Assembly: GCA_020638575.1 (NCBI GenBank)
Contig: JACKIH010000003.1
Span: 3,149,001 to 3,213,000 of the forward strand
DNA from: Rhodospirillaceae bacterium
GTDB lineage: Bacteria > Pseudomonadota > Alphaproteobacteria > DSM-16000 > Inquilinaceae
Reading direction: 5' to 3'
DNA: 64,000 bases
Shown: in pieces, positions 1 to 7,658 of the stretch
How positions within the stretch are numbered: position 1 is the first letter of the stretch
Layout of the letters: every line of letters starts with the position of its first letter
Notes under the pieces: model-generated
What the model saw: only the letters and a program-made list of their open reading frames with translations
The model's database searches: none
Told to the model about the DNA's origin: nothing
Program-made: the position numbers and the translations under genes

Positions 1-286
1 TCTCAGCACGCCGCGGGCCATGGGCGCCTTCGTCGTGGCCGTCGATCCCGCCGCCTTCGTCGACCCGGTGCAATTCGGTGAGGGCATGGTGCGGTATGTG
101 GAGGCCCTGCGCCGCTCGCCCGCCCGGGTCGGTGGGACGGTGATGGCGCCGGGCGACCGGGAATGGGCGGAGGCCGAGCACCGCGCAGCCAAGGGCATTC
201 CCATCGATCCCGCCACCTTCGATGCGTTCCGGCGCCTGGCTTCGACCTATGCCGTTTCCCTGCCGGAACGGGAGGCGGCGGCATGA
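1..286 (+). CDS. Ldh-family oxidoreductase (malate/L-lactate dehydrogenase type), C-terminal part
   Basis: Only the last 94 or so codons are inside the window; the frame is open from base 2 and the true start lies upstream. The fragment carries the C-terminal pattern of the NAD(P)-dependent Ldh family (malate, ureidoglycolate or L-lactate type, unrelated to classic LDH): a GAFVVAVDPAAF strand, a helix with an LRRSP segment, then a PGDRE loop and GIPID before the final helix. In this family the PGERE-like loop and GIPID follow the substrate/cofactor core. A TRAP transporter follows on the same strand, so the pair could handle an organic (hydroxy) acid; that is inferred from position. The first in-frame ATG at 20 is internal, not the start. 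Confidence 0.8.
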   Translation, partial: LSTPRAMGAFVVAVDPAAFVDPVQFGEGMVRYVEALRRSPARVGGTVMAPGDREWAEAEHRAAKGIPIDPATFDAFRRLASTYAVSLPEREAAA

Positions 287-429
287 GCGGCGTGTCGGCC
301 CTGAGACCGCACGTCGACCTGACCGGCTGCGGCCTTGCCCGGCCGGTCGAGGGCGCCCGGCATGGGCGACCCTCGGACCGTCGGCCGGGTGGCCGCCGGT
401 CGTTCAGCAAGAACGGGAGGACTTCACCC

Positions 430-1413
430 ATGTCGACCAAACGGCTTGTCTTTCTTGGTGCCCTGATGGGGACCGCACTGGCGGCCTTCGCTCCGGCCCA
501 GGCGCAGGAGTACACGCTCCGCTTCAACCACGTGCTGGGGCCGGGCGAACCCTTCCACCAGGGCTTCCTCAACTGGGCCGAACGGGTGGCCGAACGCACC
601 GGCGGCGGTCTCACCATCGAGGTGTTCCACAGCGCCCAGCTCGGCGTGGAAGAGGACATCATCGAGCAGATCCGCCAGGGTGCGAATATCGGCCAGAACA
701 CCGATGCGGCCCGGCTCGGCAACTACGTGCCGGGCATCGCCGTGGTCAACGGCCCCTACTTCGTGGCCGACCGGCACGCGGCCTTCGCGCTGGCCGACAG
801 CCCCACCATGATCGCGTGGCAGCAGCAGCTCGCCGACGAGTTCGGCATCCGGGTGGTGTGTTTCGACTGGGTGCAGGGCCAGCGCCACTTCTTCACCAAC
901 GAGCCGGTGCGGACGCCGGAGGACCTCGATGGCTTGCGCATCCGCACCCCGCCGGCGCCGATCTGGCAGGAGTCCATCCGGGCGCTGGGCGCCACCCCGG
1001 TGGCGATGAACTTCGGCGACATCTATTCCGGCCTGCAGCAGCAGGCGGTGGATGGGGCCGAACTGGTGTACCCCAACATCACCGCGGCCAACCTGAACGA
1101 GGTTCTGGACTACGCCAACGAGACCGGTCACATCCTGCTGGTCAACTTCCAGATCGTCAGTTCCGAGTGGTTCAACGGCTTGCCGGAGGACTACCAGGCA
1201 GCCCTGGTGGAAGAATGCCGGACGGCCGGACAGGAGACCTCCGAAGTGGTGGCGACCGCCGTTGAGGACGCCAAAGCGCAGCTCATCGAAGCCGGCATGA
1301 CCATCGTCGACGACGTCGACCTGGACGCCTTCCGCGAAGCCGGGCGGGCGGCCTACGAGGTGCTGGGCCTGATCGACGCCTACGACCAGGTGCAGTCGGA
1401 GATCGCCCAATAA
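430..1413 (+). CDS. dctP: TRAP transporter substrate-binding protein DctP
   Basis: Periplasmic solute-binding subunit of a tripartite ATP-independent (Na+-driven) transporter, 327 aa, the usual family length. A Sec signal peptide covers about residues 1-26 with an AQA-Q cleavage site, followed by the typical first strand (EYTLRFNH). Later blocks such as RIRTPPAPIWQES and an aromatic-rich C-terminal helix set fit the DctP fold. I chose ATG 430 because a GGGAGGA ribosome site lies about 9 bases upstream and the signal peptide begins there; the frame stays open further upstream without such signals. It is followed by dctQ and dctM. The ligand cannot be read from the sequence; the neighbouring Ldh-type dehydrogenase hints at an organic acid. 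Confidence 0.9.
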   Translation: MSTKRLVFLGALMGTALAAFAPAQAQEYTLRFNHVLGPGEPFHQGFLNWAERVAERTGGGLTIEVFHSAQLGVEEDIIEQIRQGANIGQNTDAARLGNYVPGIAVVNGPYFVADRHAAFALADSPTMIAWQQQLADEFGIRVVCFDWVQGQRHFFTNEPVRTPEDLDGLRIRTPPAPIWQESIRALGATPVAMNFGDIYSGLQQQAVDGAELVYPNITAANLNEVLDYANETGHILLVNFQIVSSEWFNGLPEDYQAALVEECRTAGQETSEVVATAVEDAKAQLIEAGMTIVDDVDLDAFREAGRAAYEVLGLIDAYDQVQSEIAQ

Positions 1414-1428
1414 CCCTTGGGGTACGGA

Positions 1429-1456
1429 CCGGCCAGACGCGTGCGTGCCTGGCCGG
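1429..1456 (+). promoter_or_regulatory. Stem-loop between dctP and dctQ
   Basis: An 8-bp perfect inverted repeat (CCGGCCAG ... CTGGCCGG) with a 12-base loop sits 16 bases after the dctP stop. No T-run follows, so it is not a classic terminator. A hairpin here could stabilise the upstream message and let the binding protein be made in excess over the membrane subunits, a pattern known for transport operons; that role is inferred. Confidence 0.45.
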
Positions 1457-1574
1457 ACGTCGTGCTCTGGAGATTTGAATCTACGAGCGTTTACCCCGGC
1501 TGATGGATCGCAGAGCGAGTCCTTCAGCCGGGCAACGCTCGGGGAACACGGGGAACGGCCGGGGAGGTCACCAG

Positions 1575-2090
1575 ATGCGACGCGTCTATGAAGCGCTGAC
1601 GCGAGCCGAGGCGATCCTCGCCGGCACGTTCCTGGTCTTGATGGTGCTGCTGATTTTCACCGGCGGGGTCGCGCGCCTGGTGCGCCATCCGCAGAACTGG
1701 ACGATCGACCTCGCCACCTGCTTCTTCGCCTGGGCGGCGTTCATGTGTGCCGACGTCGCCTGGCGCAAGGGCAGCATGATGTCCATCGACCTGCTGGTGG
1801 TGCGGCTGCCCCAGCGCCTGCAGCGGGCGATGCTCTATGCCAACTACCTGATCATCGCCGCCTTCCTCGTCTACGCCATCTATGCCGGGGTGCACCTGGC
1901 CTGGGTCAGCCGGGCGCGCAGCTTCCAGGGCATCCCAGGCGTCAGCTATTCGTGGGTGACCATGAGCCTGCCGGTGGGCGCCGCACTCCTGCTGCTGACC
2001 ACCGGATTGAAGGTGCGCACCGCCCTGGTGGAAGACGGGCTGGTGCGGGGTGCCGGCGCGGAGCCGCCCCACGACCAGGTGCAGACGTGA
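1575..2090 (+). CDS. dctQ: TRAP transporter small permease DctQ
   Basis: Small four-helix membrane subunit of the TRAP transporter, 171 aa. Hydrophobic segments lie near residues 15-37, 50-68, 90-110 and 130-150, with the DctQ-like block WTIDLATCFFAWAAFMCADVAWRKGSMMSID between helices 1 and 3. ATG 1575 is preferred over an open extension from 1503 because GGGGAGGT lies 7-8 bases upstream and the family begins just before the first helix. dctP lies 161 bases upstream and dctM starts 4 bases after its stop, which suggests co-translation of the two membrane subunits. It would pair with DctM to form the Na+-coupled permease. Confidence 0.88.
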   Translation: MRRVYEALTRAEAILAGTFLVLMVLLIFTGGVARLVRHPQNWTIDLATCFFAWAAFMCADVAWRKGSMMSIDLLVVRLPQRLQRAMLYANYLIIAAFLVYAIYAGVHLAWVSRARSFQGIPGVSYSWVTMSLPVGAALLLLTTGLKVRTALVEDGLVRGAGAEPPHDQVQT

Positions 2091-2094
2091 CGCC

Positions 2095-3375
2095 ATGGTC
2101 ATCGTCGCCATCGCCTTTGTCGTCCTCATCCTGATGGGCATGCCGGTGGCCTTCGCCATCGGCATTTCCGGCTCCCTGTTCTTCCTCCAGCACCCGGAGC
2201 TGCCCTTCACCATCCCGGTGCAGGTGACGATTTCGCAAACCCAGAACTTCTCGCTGCTCGCCGTGCCGCTGTTCATCCTGGCCGGCAATTTCCTCAACAA
2301 GTCCGGCATCACGGAGCATCTGCTGGAGCTGGCTTCGGTGCTGACGGGCCGGCTGAAGGGCGGGCTCGCCCAGGTCTCCATCGCGCTCGCGGCCCTGATC
2401 GGCGGCGTCTCGGGTTCGGCCATCGGCGATGCCGCCATGCAGGCGCGCATGCTGGGCTCAGAGCTGGTGAAGCGCGGCTTCACCCGCGGCTTTTCCGCCG
2501 GTGTGATGTCGTTCGGTGCCATCCTCACGCCGATCATCCCGCCCGGCATCGGCATGATCCTCTACGGCACCATCGGCCAGGTTTCCATCGGCCGGCTGTT
2601 CGCCGCCGGCCTGTTCCCGGCGTTCCTTCTGTGGATCTCGCTGGCCGCGGCCATCTGGATCGCCGCCCACCGCCGCGGCTACGGCGCGGAACGCAAGGTG
2701 GCGCCGACGGTGCGCGAGGTCGGCCGCGCCTTCAAGGGCGGCATCTGGGCGCTGCTGTTCCCGGTGTTCCTGCTGCTGGGACTGCGAATGGGGGTGTTCA
2801 CGCCGTCGGAGATCGGCTCGTTCGCCGTCATCTACGCCGTGTTCATCGGCGTGCTGGTCTACCGCCAGCTCAAGGCCAAGAGCTTCCTGGAAGCGCTGAC
2901 GGGCGGGCTGTCGGACGTCGGTTCGGTGATGTTCCTGATCGCGCTGTCGGCGATCTTCTCCTACGGCATCGTGCTGGAGCGGGTGCCGGAGGTGGTGGCC
3001 GGCTGGATCCTCGGGGCGACGGACAATCTGCAGGTGGTGATGGTGCTGGTGGCGCTGTTCATCATCATCGTCGGCTTCTTCATCGACGCCACCGTGCTGA
3101 TCATCATGCTGACGCCGATCTTCCTGCCGCTGGTGCGCGACCTCGGCGGGGACCCGGTGCATTTCGGCATCGTCTTCATCGTCTCGGCCACCATCGGCAA
3201 CTTCACCCCGCCGGTGGGGGCGGCCATGTACGCGGTGTGCTCGATCATGAAATGTCCGATCGGCGAATACACCCGCGAATCGGTGCCGTTGATGCTGGCG
3301 GTGGCGATCGCGACGCTGCTGCTGGTGTTCGTGCCCGGCCTGGTGCTGTTCGTCCCCAACGCGATCTTCGGCTGA
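2095..3375 (+). CDS. dctM: TRAP transporter large permease DctM
   Basis: Large membrane subunit and transport channel of the TRAP system, 426 aa, normal for the family, with about 11-12 hydrophobic segments. Hallmarks include the first helix with LILMGMPVAFAIGIS, the GGVSGSAIGDAAMQ block near residue 100, the SFGAILTPIIPPGIGMILYG block near 140, and a late TIGNFTPPVGAAMY block. These loops form the substrate and Na+ sites in the family. It starts 4 bases after the dctQ stop. The three-gene set is complete, so this is a functional transporter; substrate unknown. Confidence 0.92.
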   Translation: MVIVAIAFVVLILMGMPVAFAIGISGSLFFLQHPELPFTIPVQVTISQTQNFSLLAVPLFILAGNFLNKSGITEHLLELASVLTGRLKGGLAQVSIALAALIGGVSGSAIGDAAMQARMLGSELVKRGFTRGFSAGVMSFGAILTPIIPPGIGMILYGTIGQVSIGRLFAAGLFPAFLLWISLAAAIWIAAHRRGYGAERKVAPTVREVGRAFKGGIWALLFPVFLLLGLRMGVFTPSEIGSFAVIYAVFIGVLVYRQLKAKSFLEALTGGLSDVGSVMFLIALSAIFSYGIVLERVPEVVAGWILGATDNLQVVMVLVALFIIIVGFFIDATVLIIMLTPIFLPLVRDLGGDPVHFGIVFIVSATIGNFTPPVGAAMYAVCSIMKCPIGEYTRESVPLMLAVAIATLLLVFVPGLVLFVPNAIFG

Positions 3376-3401
3376 CGCCCCGCCCTGCCCAACCCGTCTC
3401 G

Positions 3402-3419
3402 CCGCCCCTGGACGGGCGG
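3402..3419 (+). terminator. Weak hairpin after dctM
   Basis: CCGCCC and GGGCGG face each other across a 6-base loop, 27 bases after the dctM stop and ahead of the next gene. There is no T-run, so termination here is only a suggestion. Many GC-rich genomes end operons with such bare hairpins. Confidence 0.25.
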
Positions 3420-3484
3420 GCCGGCCGCGCTACATCCCGCGCCAGAGCCTGCACGCGTGTGCCGGCACGGGGGAGGTCGCGAAA

Positions 3485-4609
3485 ATGGACTACTACACGC
3501 TCGGCCGCAGCGGGCTGAAGGTGAGCCGCCTGGCACTCGGCACCATGACCTTCGGCGAAGACTGGGGCTGGGGGGCCGACGAGCAGGTGTCGCGCCAGAT
3601 CTTCGATGCCTATGTGGAGGCCGGCGGCAACCTGTTCGACACCGCCGATCTCTATACCGGCGGGCGGTCCGAAGAGATGCTCGGCCGCTTCGTCGCCGAG
3701 GCCGGCCTGCGCGACGCCGCGGTGATCGCCACCAAGTTCAGCTTCAACGCCGCCCCCGGCAACCCCAATGCCGGCGGCAACGGCCGCAAGAACATTCTGC
3801 GCGCGGTGGAGGGGTCGCTGCGGCGGCTCGGCACCGACTATATCGACCTCTACATCCTGCACGCCTGGGACCGCCTGACCCCGGCCGAGGAGGTGATGCG
3901 CACGCTGGACGACCTGGTGCGCGCCGGCAAGGTGCGCCACATCGGGCTGTCCAACGTACCCGCCTGGTATGCCGGCCGCGCCCAGACGCTGGCGGACCTG
4001 TGCCACTGGGAGCCGGTGTCGGCGCTGCAGCTCGAATACAGCCTGGCCGAACGCGCGGTGGAGGACGAATACGTCGACCTGGGCACGCGGCTCGGCATGG
4101 GCCTCATGGTGTGGAGCCCGCTCGCCTCCGGCCTGCTGTCGGGCAAGTACCGGCCGGGCCGCGACGGCGGCGAGGGCGAAGGCCGGCTGGCGGCCCTGGC
4201 GGGCTCCGGCAATCCGGTGTTCGAGAAGTTCACCGAACGTAACTGGCGCATCGTCGCGGAACTGGAAGCGGTGGCGGGCGAACTGGGCCGGCCGATGGCC
4301 CAGGTGGCGGTCAACTGGGTGGCCAACCGGCCCGGCGTGGCGACCGTGCTGGTGGGGGCGACCAAGCTCCACCAGCTTCGCGACACCCTGGCTGCGCTCG
4401 ACTTCGCCATCCCTGCGGAGCTGGCCGCCCGGCTCGATGCCGTCAGCGCACCGCCGCTGCACTACCCCTACACCTTCTTCAGTCCGGCCATGCAGGGCAT
4501 GATCGCCGGTGGCGCCACGGTGGGCGACAAGCCGCCCGCATACCTGCCCGACCGCACGGTGGCGGCCGGCGGTGTCGGTGTGAGTGTCAATGCGGAGGAG
4601 GCGGAGTAG
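3485..4609 (+). CDS. Aldo/keto reductase
   Basis: NAD(P)H-dependent reductase of the AKR superfamily, 374 aa, cytosolic. The catalytic tetrad is visible: Asp52 and Tyr57 in FDTADLY, Lys84 in ATKFS and His126 in LYILHAWD. The N-terminal LGRSGLKVSRLALGTMTFG and the GLSNVPAW block are typical of the YghZ/Tas-like bacterial group. The C-terminal part contains the NADP-binding pattern ending VATVLVGATKLHQLRDTLAALD. ATG 3485 follows GGGGGAGGTCGCGAAA, a good ribosome site. The next gene, gmhA, follows after 36 bases, possibly in one transcript, but no functional tie to heptose synthesis is evident. Substrate unknown. Confidence 0.88.
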   Translation: MDYYTLGRSGLKVSRLALGTMTFGEDWGWGADEQVSRQIFDAYVEAGGNLFDTADLYTGGRSEEMLGRFVAEAGLRDAAVIATKFSFNAAPGNPNAGGNGRKNILRAVEGSLRRLGTDYIDLYILHAWDRLTPAEEVMRTLDDLVRAGKVRHIGLSNVPAWYAGRAQTLADLCHWEPVSALQLEYSLAERAVEDEYVDLGTRLGMGLMVWSPLASGLLSGKYRPGRDGGEGEGRLAALAGSGNPVFEKFTERNWRIVAELEAVAGELGRPMAQVAVNWVANRPGVATVLVGATKLHQLRDTLAALDFAIPAELAARLDAVSAPPLHYPYTFFSPAMQGMIAGGATVGDKPPAYLPDRTVAAGGVGVSVNAEEAE

Positions 4610-4645
4610 GCTGCCCCGTCGCTCACCGGAGGATGCCGACCGGCC

Positions 4646-5218
4646 ATGACCAGCTCTGCCCACGCCCTGCTCGCCGAAGCCGCCCGCAGCTTTGCGGCCG
4701 TCGTGGAGGTGGCCGACCAGGTGGAAGCGGCCGGTGCCGCCATCTGTGCCGCGCTTGCCCAGGGCAACAAGGTGCTGTTCTGCGGCAATGGCGGCTCGGC
4801 GGCGGACAGCCAGCATCTGGCGGCGGAGCTGGTGGGCCGCTTCGTGAAGGAGCGCGAGGCGCTGCCCGCCATCGCCTTGACGGTGGATACCTCGGCCCTC
4901 ACCGCCATCGCCAACGACTATGGGTTCGAGACCGTGTTCGCCCGCCAGGTGCGCGGGCTGGGCCGGGCCGGCGACGTGCTGGTGGGGCTGTCCACCAGCG
5001 GGCGCAGCGCCAATGTGGTGGCGGCGATGGAAGCGGCGCGGGCGCAGCGCCTGGTCACCGTGGCGATGACCGGGGCCAACGAAAGCCCCATGTCGGAACT
5101 GGCGGACATCGCCATCCGCGTGCCCGCCACGGTGACCGCGCGGATCCAGGAGATGCACATCGCCATCGGCCACACGCTGTGCGCCATGGTCGACGACGCC
5201 ATGGCGAACCCGCCCTAG
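4646..5218 (+). CDS. gmhA: Phosphoheptose isomerase (D-sedoheptulose 7-phosphate isomerase)
   Basis: First step of ADP-heptose synthesis for the LPS inner core: sedoheptulose 7-phosphate to D-glycero-D-manno-heptose 7-phosphate. The protein is 190 aa with a single SIS domain. The GmhA signature FCGNGGSAADSQHLAAELVGRF is present near residues 48-69, followed by TVDTSALTAIANDYG and the GLSTSGRSANV phosphate-binding loop; EMHIAIGH near the C-terminus supplies the conserved His/Glu. GGAGGA lies 12 bases before ATG 4646. gmhB follows about 560 bases downstream, with a toxin-antitoxin pair in between, so the usual gmhA-gmhB adjacency looks interrupted by an insertion. Confidence 0.92.
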   Translation: MTSSAHALLAEAARSFAAVVEVADQVEAAGAAICAALAQGNKVLFCGNGGSAADSQHLAAELVGRFVKEREALPAIALTVDTSALTAIANDYGFETVFARQVRGLGRAGDVLVGLSTSGRSANVVAAMEAARAQRLVTVAMTGANESPMSELADIAIRVPATVTARIQEMHIAIGHTLCAMVDDAMANPP

Positions 5219-5240
5219 AGATTGCTCCGAAGCGAATTAT

Positions 5241-5256
5241 ATGTACGAATGTACAT
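5241..5256. promoter_or_regulatory. Palindrome in the brnTA promoter (candidate BrnA operator)
   Basis: A perfect inverted repeat, ATGTAC-GAAT-GTACAT, lies 12 bases before the brnT start and overlaps an AT-rich TTATAT box (5237-5242) that could serve as the -10. BrnA antitoxins are DNA-binding proteins that repress their own operon, so this is a natural operator candidate. Binding is inferred from position and symmetry. Confidence 0.55.
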
Positions 5257-5268
5257 ACACGAGACCCG

Positions 5269-5574
5269 ATGCCGTTCGAATGGGATGAGGCCAAGCGCCG
5301 ATCCAATCTGGCCAAGCATGGGATCGACTTCGTCCGTGCGGCCAGGATCTTCCGCAATCCCATCCTCGAACGCATGGACGATCGGCAGGACTACGGCGAG
5401 GAGCGGTGGATCGCGATTGGCCACTGGCAGGGCCAGTGCCTGGTCGTCGTCTACACATGGCGCGACGGCAAACGGCGCCTGATTTCGGCGTGGAAGGCAG
5501 GGCAGGATGACCGCGAAGTCTATGACGACCGCATCTTTGGAGGATCTGGAGACCCTGGAGGACCTGACGCGTGA
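5269..5574 (+). CDS. brnT: BrnT-family type II toxin (ribonuclease)
   Basis: Probable RNase toxin of a BrnT/BrnA system, 101 aa. The family pattern is clear: FEWDEAKRRSNLAKHGIDF at the N-terminus, a DDRQDYGEERWIAIG block in the middle and a strand with RRLISAWKA near residue 80. BrnT has a RelE-like fold. ATG 5269 is chosen because homology starts there; the frame is open back into gmhA in a shadow reading. The last 23 codons overlap the antitoxin frame (68 bases), so the glycine- and proline-rich tail is partly a by-product of the overlap. Toxin-first order is normal for brnTA. Confidence 0.88.
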   Translation: MPFEWDEAKRRSNLAKHGIDFVRAARIFRNPILERMDDRQDYGEERWIAIGHWQGQCLVVVYTWRDGKRRLISAWKAGQDDREVYDDRIFGGSGDPGGPDA

Positions 5575-5770
5575 GGATGCGCCGGCCGGTCCCGACCTGG
5601 GGGCGGACTTCTGGAGGTCGGCCAAGGTGATCTACCCGGACGGCGGCAAGGAACGGCTCACCGTGCGGTTCGACCGCGATGTCGTCGACTGGTTCAGGGC
5701 GCAGGGTCGCGGCTACCAGACCCGCATGAACGCGGTGCTGCGGGCCTATGTCGAGGCGAAGAAGGGTTAG
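5507..5770 (+). CDS. brnA: BrnA-family antitoxin
   Basis: Antitoxin and likely autorepressor paired with BrnT, 87 aa. The N-terminal third is acidic and probably wraps the toxin. The C-terminal part holds the ribbon-helix-helix-like core seen in BrnA: LTVRFDRDVVDWFRAQGRGYQTRMNAVLRAY at about residues 50-80. It overlaps brnT by 68 bases, so the two are translated together. ATG 5507 is preceded by GGGCAGG. gmhB starts 9 bases after its stop, so gmhB may be transcribed from the brn promoter. Confidence 0.88.
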   Translation: MTAKSMTTASLEDLETLEDLTREDAPAGPDLGADFWRSAKVIYPDGGKERLTVRFDRDVVDWFRAQGRGYQTRMNAVLRAYVEAKKG

Positions 5771-5779
5771 GGCCGGGCC

Positions 5780-6292
5780 ATGGCCAGGCGGCCGGCGATC
5801 TTCTTCGACCGCGACGGGGTGCTGAACCGCGACGACGGCTATATCCACCGGCCCGATCAGGTGCACTGGATGCCGGGAGCGGCGGCAGCGGTGCGGCTGG
5901 CCAACCAGTCGGGCTTCCTCGCCTTCGTCGTCACCAACCAGTCCGGCATCGCCCGCGGCCTCTACCCCGAGGCCGACGTGCCGGCGCTGCACGCCTGGAT
6001 GATCGCCGAGTTGGCGGCGCAAGGGGCGCGCATCGACGATGTGCGCTATTGCCCCTACCACCCCGAAGGCACCGTGGCGGCCTATCGCCGGGACTCAGAC
6101 TGGCGCAAGCCCGGCCCCGGCATGCTGCTCGACCTGATCGCCGCCTGGGATGTGGACGCGGAGCGCTCCTCCCTGATCGGCGACCGCGACAGCGATGTGG
6201 AAGCCGCCCGGCGGGCCGGCGTGCGTGGCGTGCTCTACGGCGGCGGCGACCTGGCGGCGCTGGTCGCGGAGCTGTGCGGGGTCCCCGGCTAA
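5780..6292 (+). CDS. gmhB: D-glycero-beta-D-manno-heptose 1,7-bisphosphate 7-phosphatase-like HAD phosphatase
   Basis: HAD-family phosphatase expected to remove the 7-phosphate of heptose bisphosphate in the ADP-heptose pathway, 170 aa. Motif I is FFDRDGVLN with Asp10 and Asp12, motif II is VVTNQSGIARG, and the later motifs are KPGPGM and IGDRDSDVEAA. The family usually binds a structural zinc through CPHHPEG and a following Cys-x-Cys. Here the first half reads CPYHPEG, but the second Cys pair is replaced (RRDSDWRKP), so zinc binding is probably lost or altered. Its linkage to gmhA supports the heptose role; a related histidinol-phosphatase-type activity is the main alternative. Confidence 0.85.
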   Translation: MARRPAIFFDRDGVLNRDDGYIHRPDQVHWMPGAAAAVRLANQSGFLAFVVTNQSGIARGLYPEADVPALHAWMIAELAAQGARIDDVRYCPYHPEGTVAAYRRDSDWRKPGPGMLLDLIAAWDVDAERSSLIGDRDSDVEAARRAGVRGVLYGGGDLAALVAELCGVPG

Positions 6293-6299
6293 GCTCCCG

Positions 6300-6773
6300 C
6301 TATAGCCAGCGGCGGGTGCGGGCGCGGTAGGCCCGGTAGTCCTCACCGAAGCGGGCTTCCAGGTGGCGCTCCTCCGGGCCGATCACCAGCCGGTCCAGCA
6401 GCACCGCCACGACCGGCACCGTCACCAGCAGCCAGCCATTGGCGAAGACGATGGCCAGGCCGGCCAGCGCCACCAGCCCGCCCAGATAGATCGGGTTGCG
6501 GCTGATGCGGTAGACCCCGCCGGTCACCAGGGCCGTGGCCGGAAAATAGGTGGGGATGTTGGTGCCGGCACGCAGGAACTGGACCGACGCCATCACCGCC
6601 GGTGCGGCCCCGAGGCCGGCCAGGACCGCCCCCAGCACCCATTGCCCCGTGAACAGGCGAAGTGGCAGGGGAAAGACCGTATGCAGCCCCCAGGCGGCCA
6701 GGAGTGCCGCGACACCCAGCACCGGCGGGTGCAGCACCAGGACGGGGCGGGCGTGGTCCGGGTTCTCCGCCAA
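6300..6773 (-). CDS. Isoprenylcysteine carboxylmethyltransferase-like (ICMT/PEMT) membrane protein
   Basis: About 157 aa with four hydrophobic stretches. The C-terminal half matches the bacterial ICMT/phospholipid N-methyltransferase fold: TGGVYRISRNPIYLGG followed by a helix, then PEERHLEARFGEDYRAYRARTRRW at the end. Such proteins use S-adenosylmethionine to methylate membrane-embedded substrates; the real substrate in bacteria is rarely known. The frame has no ATG near the start of homology; TTG 6773 is chosen, with GGTGGGG 8 bases upstream. This start is 6 bases inside the end of the preceding gene's reading region, suggesting translational coupling. The start is uncertain by a few codons. 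Confidence 0.72.
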   Translation of the reverse strand: MAENPDHARPVLVLHPPVLGVAALLAAWGLHTVFPLPLRLFTGQWVLGAVLAGLGAAPAVMASVQFLRAGTNIPTYFPATALVTGGVYRISRNPIYLGGLVALAGLAIVFANGWLLVTVPVVAVLLDRLVIGPEERHLEARFGEDYRAYRARTRRWL

Positions 6774-6778
6774 TGCCG

Positions 6779-7636
6779 CTACCCCACCAGCCGCCGCACG
6801 ATGGACGCCACCGAGCCCACATAGCCGCCGCCGAACAGCCGCACATGCACCAGCAGCGGGTAGAGGTTGTAGAGGTCGCGGCGCACCTCGAAGAAGCCGT
6901 CGCGGATCGGCCGGATCTCGTGGTAGCGGCGGAAGAAGGGCTCGCCGAAGGTGCTGAAGAGGGTGGTGAAGGCGAGTTCGATCTCCGCATCGGCATGGTA
7001 GATGGCGGGATCGATGAAGCCGGTAATGCGCCCGGCCTCGGCCATCACGTTGCCGCCCCAGATGTCGCCGTGGATCAGGCTGGGCGGGGCCGGCGGGCCG
7101 ATCAGCTCCTCCAGCCGCTCCGCCAGCCGCTCGATGCGCGCCATCAGCGCGGTGTCGAGTGCGCCTTCGTCCAAGGCGGCACGCGCCATGTGCAAGAGGC
7201 GGTGGTCGCGGAAGAAGGCCACCCAATCGTCGCCCGGCGGGTTGGGCTGGTGCAGCGGGCCGATCAGGGTGTCGTAGGCAAAGCCGTAGCCCGCGCGCGG
7301 CACGGCGTGGAGGGGGGCCAGGATCTCCGCCGCCTGGGCCTGGGCTGTGGCCGTCAGCCCGCCGCCGCCCGGCATGTGGCCCATCACCACGAGGTCGTCG
7401 CGCGCCAGCACGGGGGCGGGCACCGGCCAGCCTTCGGCATGGAGATGGCCGAGCATGGCGCCTTCCAGGGCGAGATTGGCGCCCGGCTCCCCCTGCTTGG
7501 CCACCAGCCGCGTGCCGTCGGCAAGGATGACGAGGCTGAGCTGGGTGGTGTTGCCGGACGCAAACCGGCGCACCTCGGCCACCGCCGACCTGCAGGCCGC
7601 GGCAATCTCGGATCGATCGCTGTCGGACAGGCTCAC
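6779..7636 (-). CDS. Fructosamine kinase/ketosamine-3-kinase family protein
   Basis: Aminoglycoside-phosphotransferase-like kinase of the fructosamine kinase family, 285 aa. The kinase catalytic loop is LIHGDIWGGNVM near residue 190, followed by GFIDPAIYHADAEIELAFTTLF, which carries the metal-binding Asp; VAKQGEP near residue 45 holds the ATP-binding Lys. Bacterial members phosphorylate ketoamines made by protein glycation or related sugars, allowing repair. GTG 7636 is preferred: homology begins there (SLSDSDRSEIAAACR), and the open extension to 7759 only mirrors the neighbouring small gene. It lies downstream of fur and a small protein on the same strand. Confidence 0.85.
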   Translation of the reverse strand: MSLSDSDRSEIAAACRSAVAEVRRFASGNTTQLSLVILADGTRLVAKQGEPGANLALEGAMLGHLHAEGWPVPAPVLARDDLVVMGHMPGGGGLTATAQAQAAEILAPLHAVPRAGYGFAYDTLIGPLHQPNPPGDDWVAFFRDHRLLHMARAALDEGALDTALMARIERLAERLEELIGPPAPPSLIHGDIWGGNVMAEAGRITGFIDPAIYHADAEIELAFTTLFSTFGEPFFRRYHEIRPIRDGFFEVRRDLYNLYPLLVHVRLFGGGYVGSVASIVRRLVG

Positions 7637-7658
7637 GGCTGCCGGCCGGCCGCCGCGT

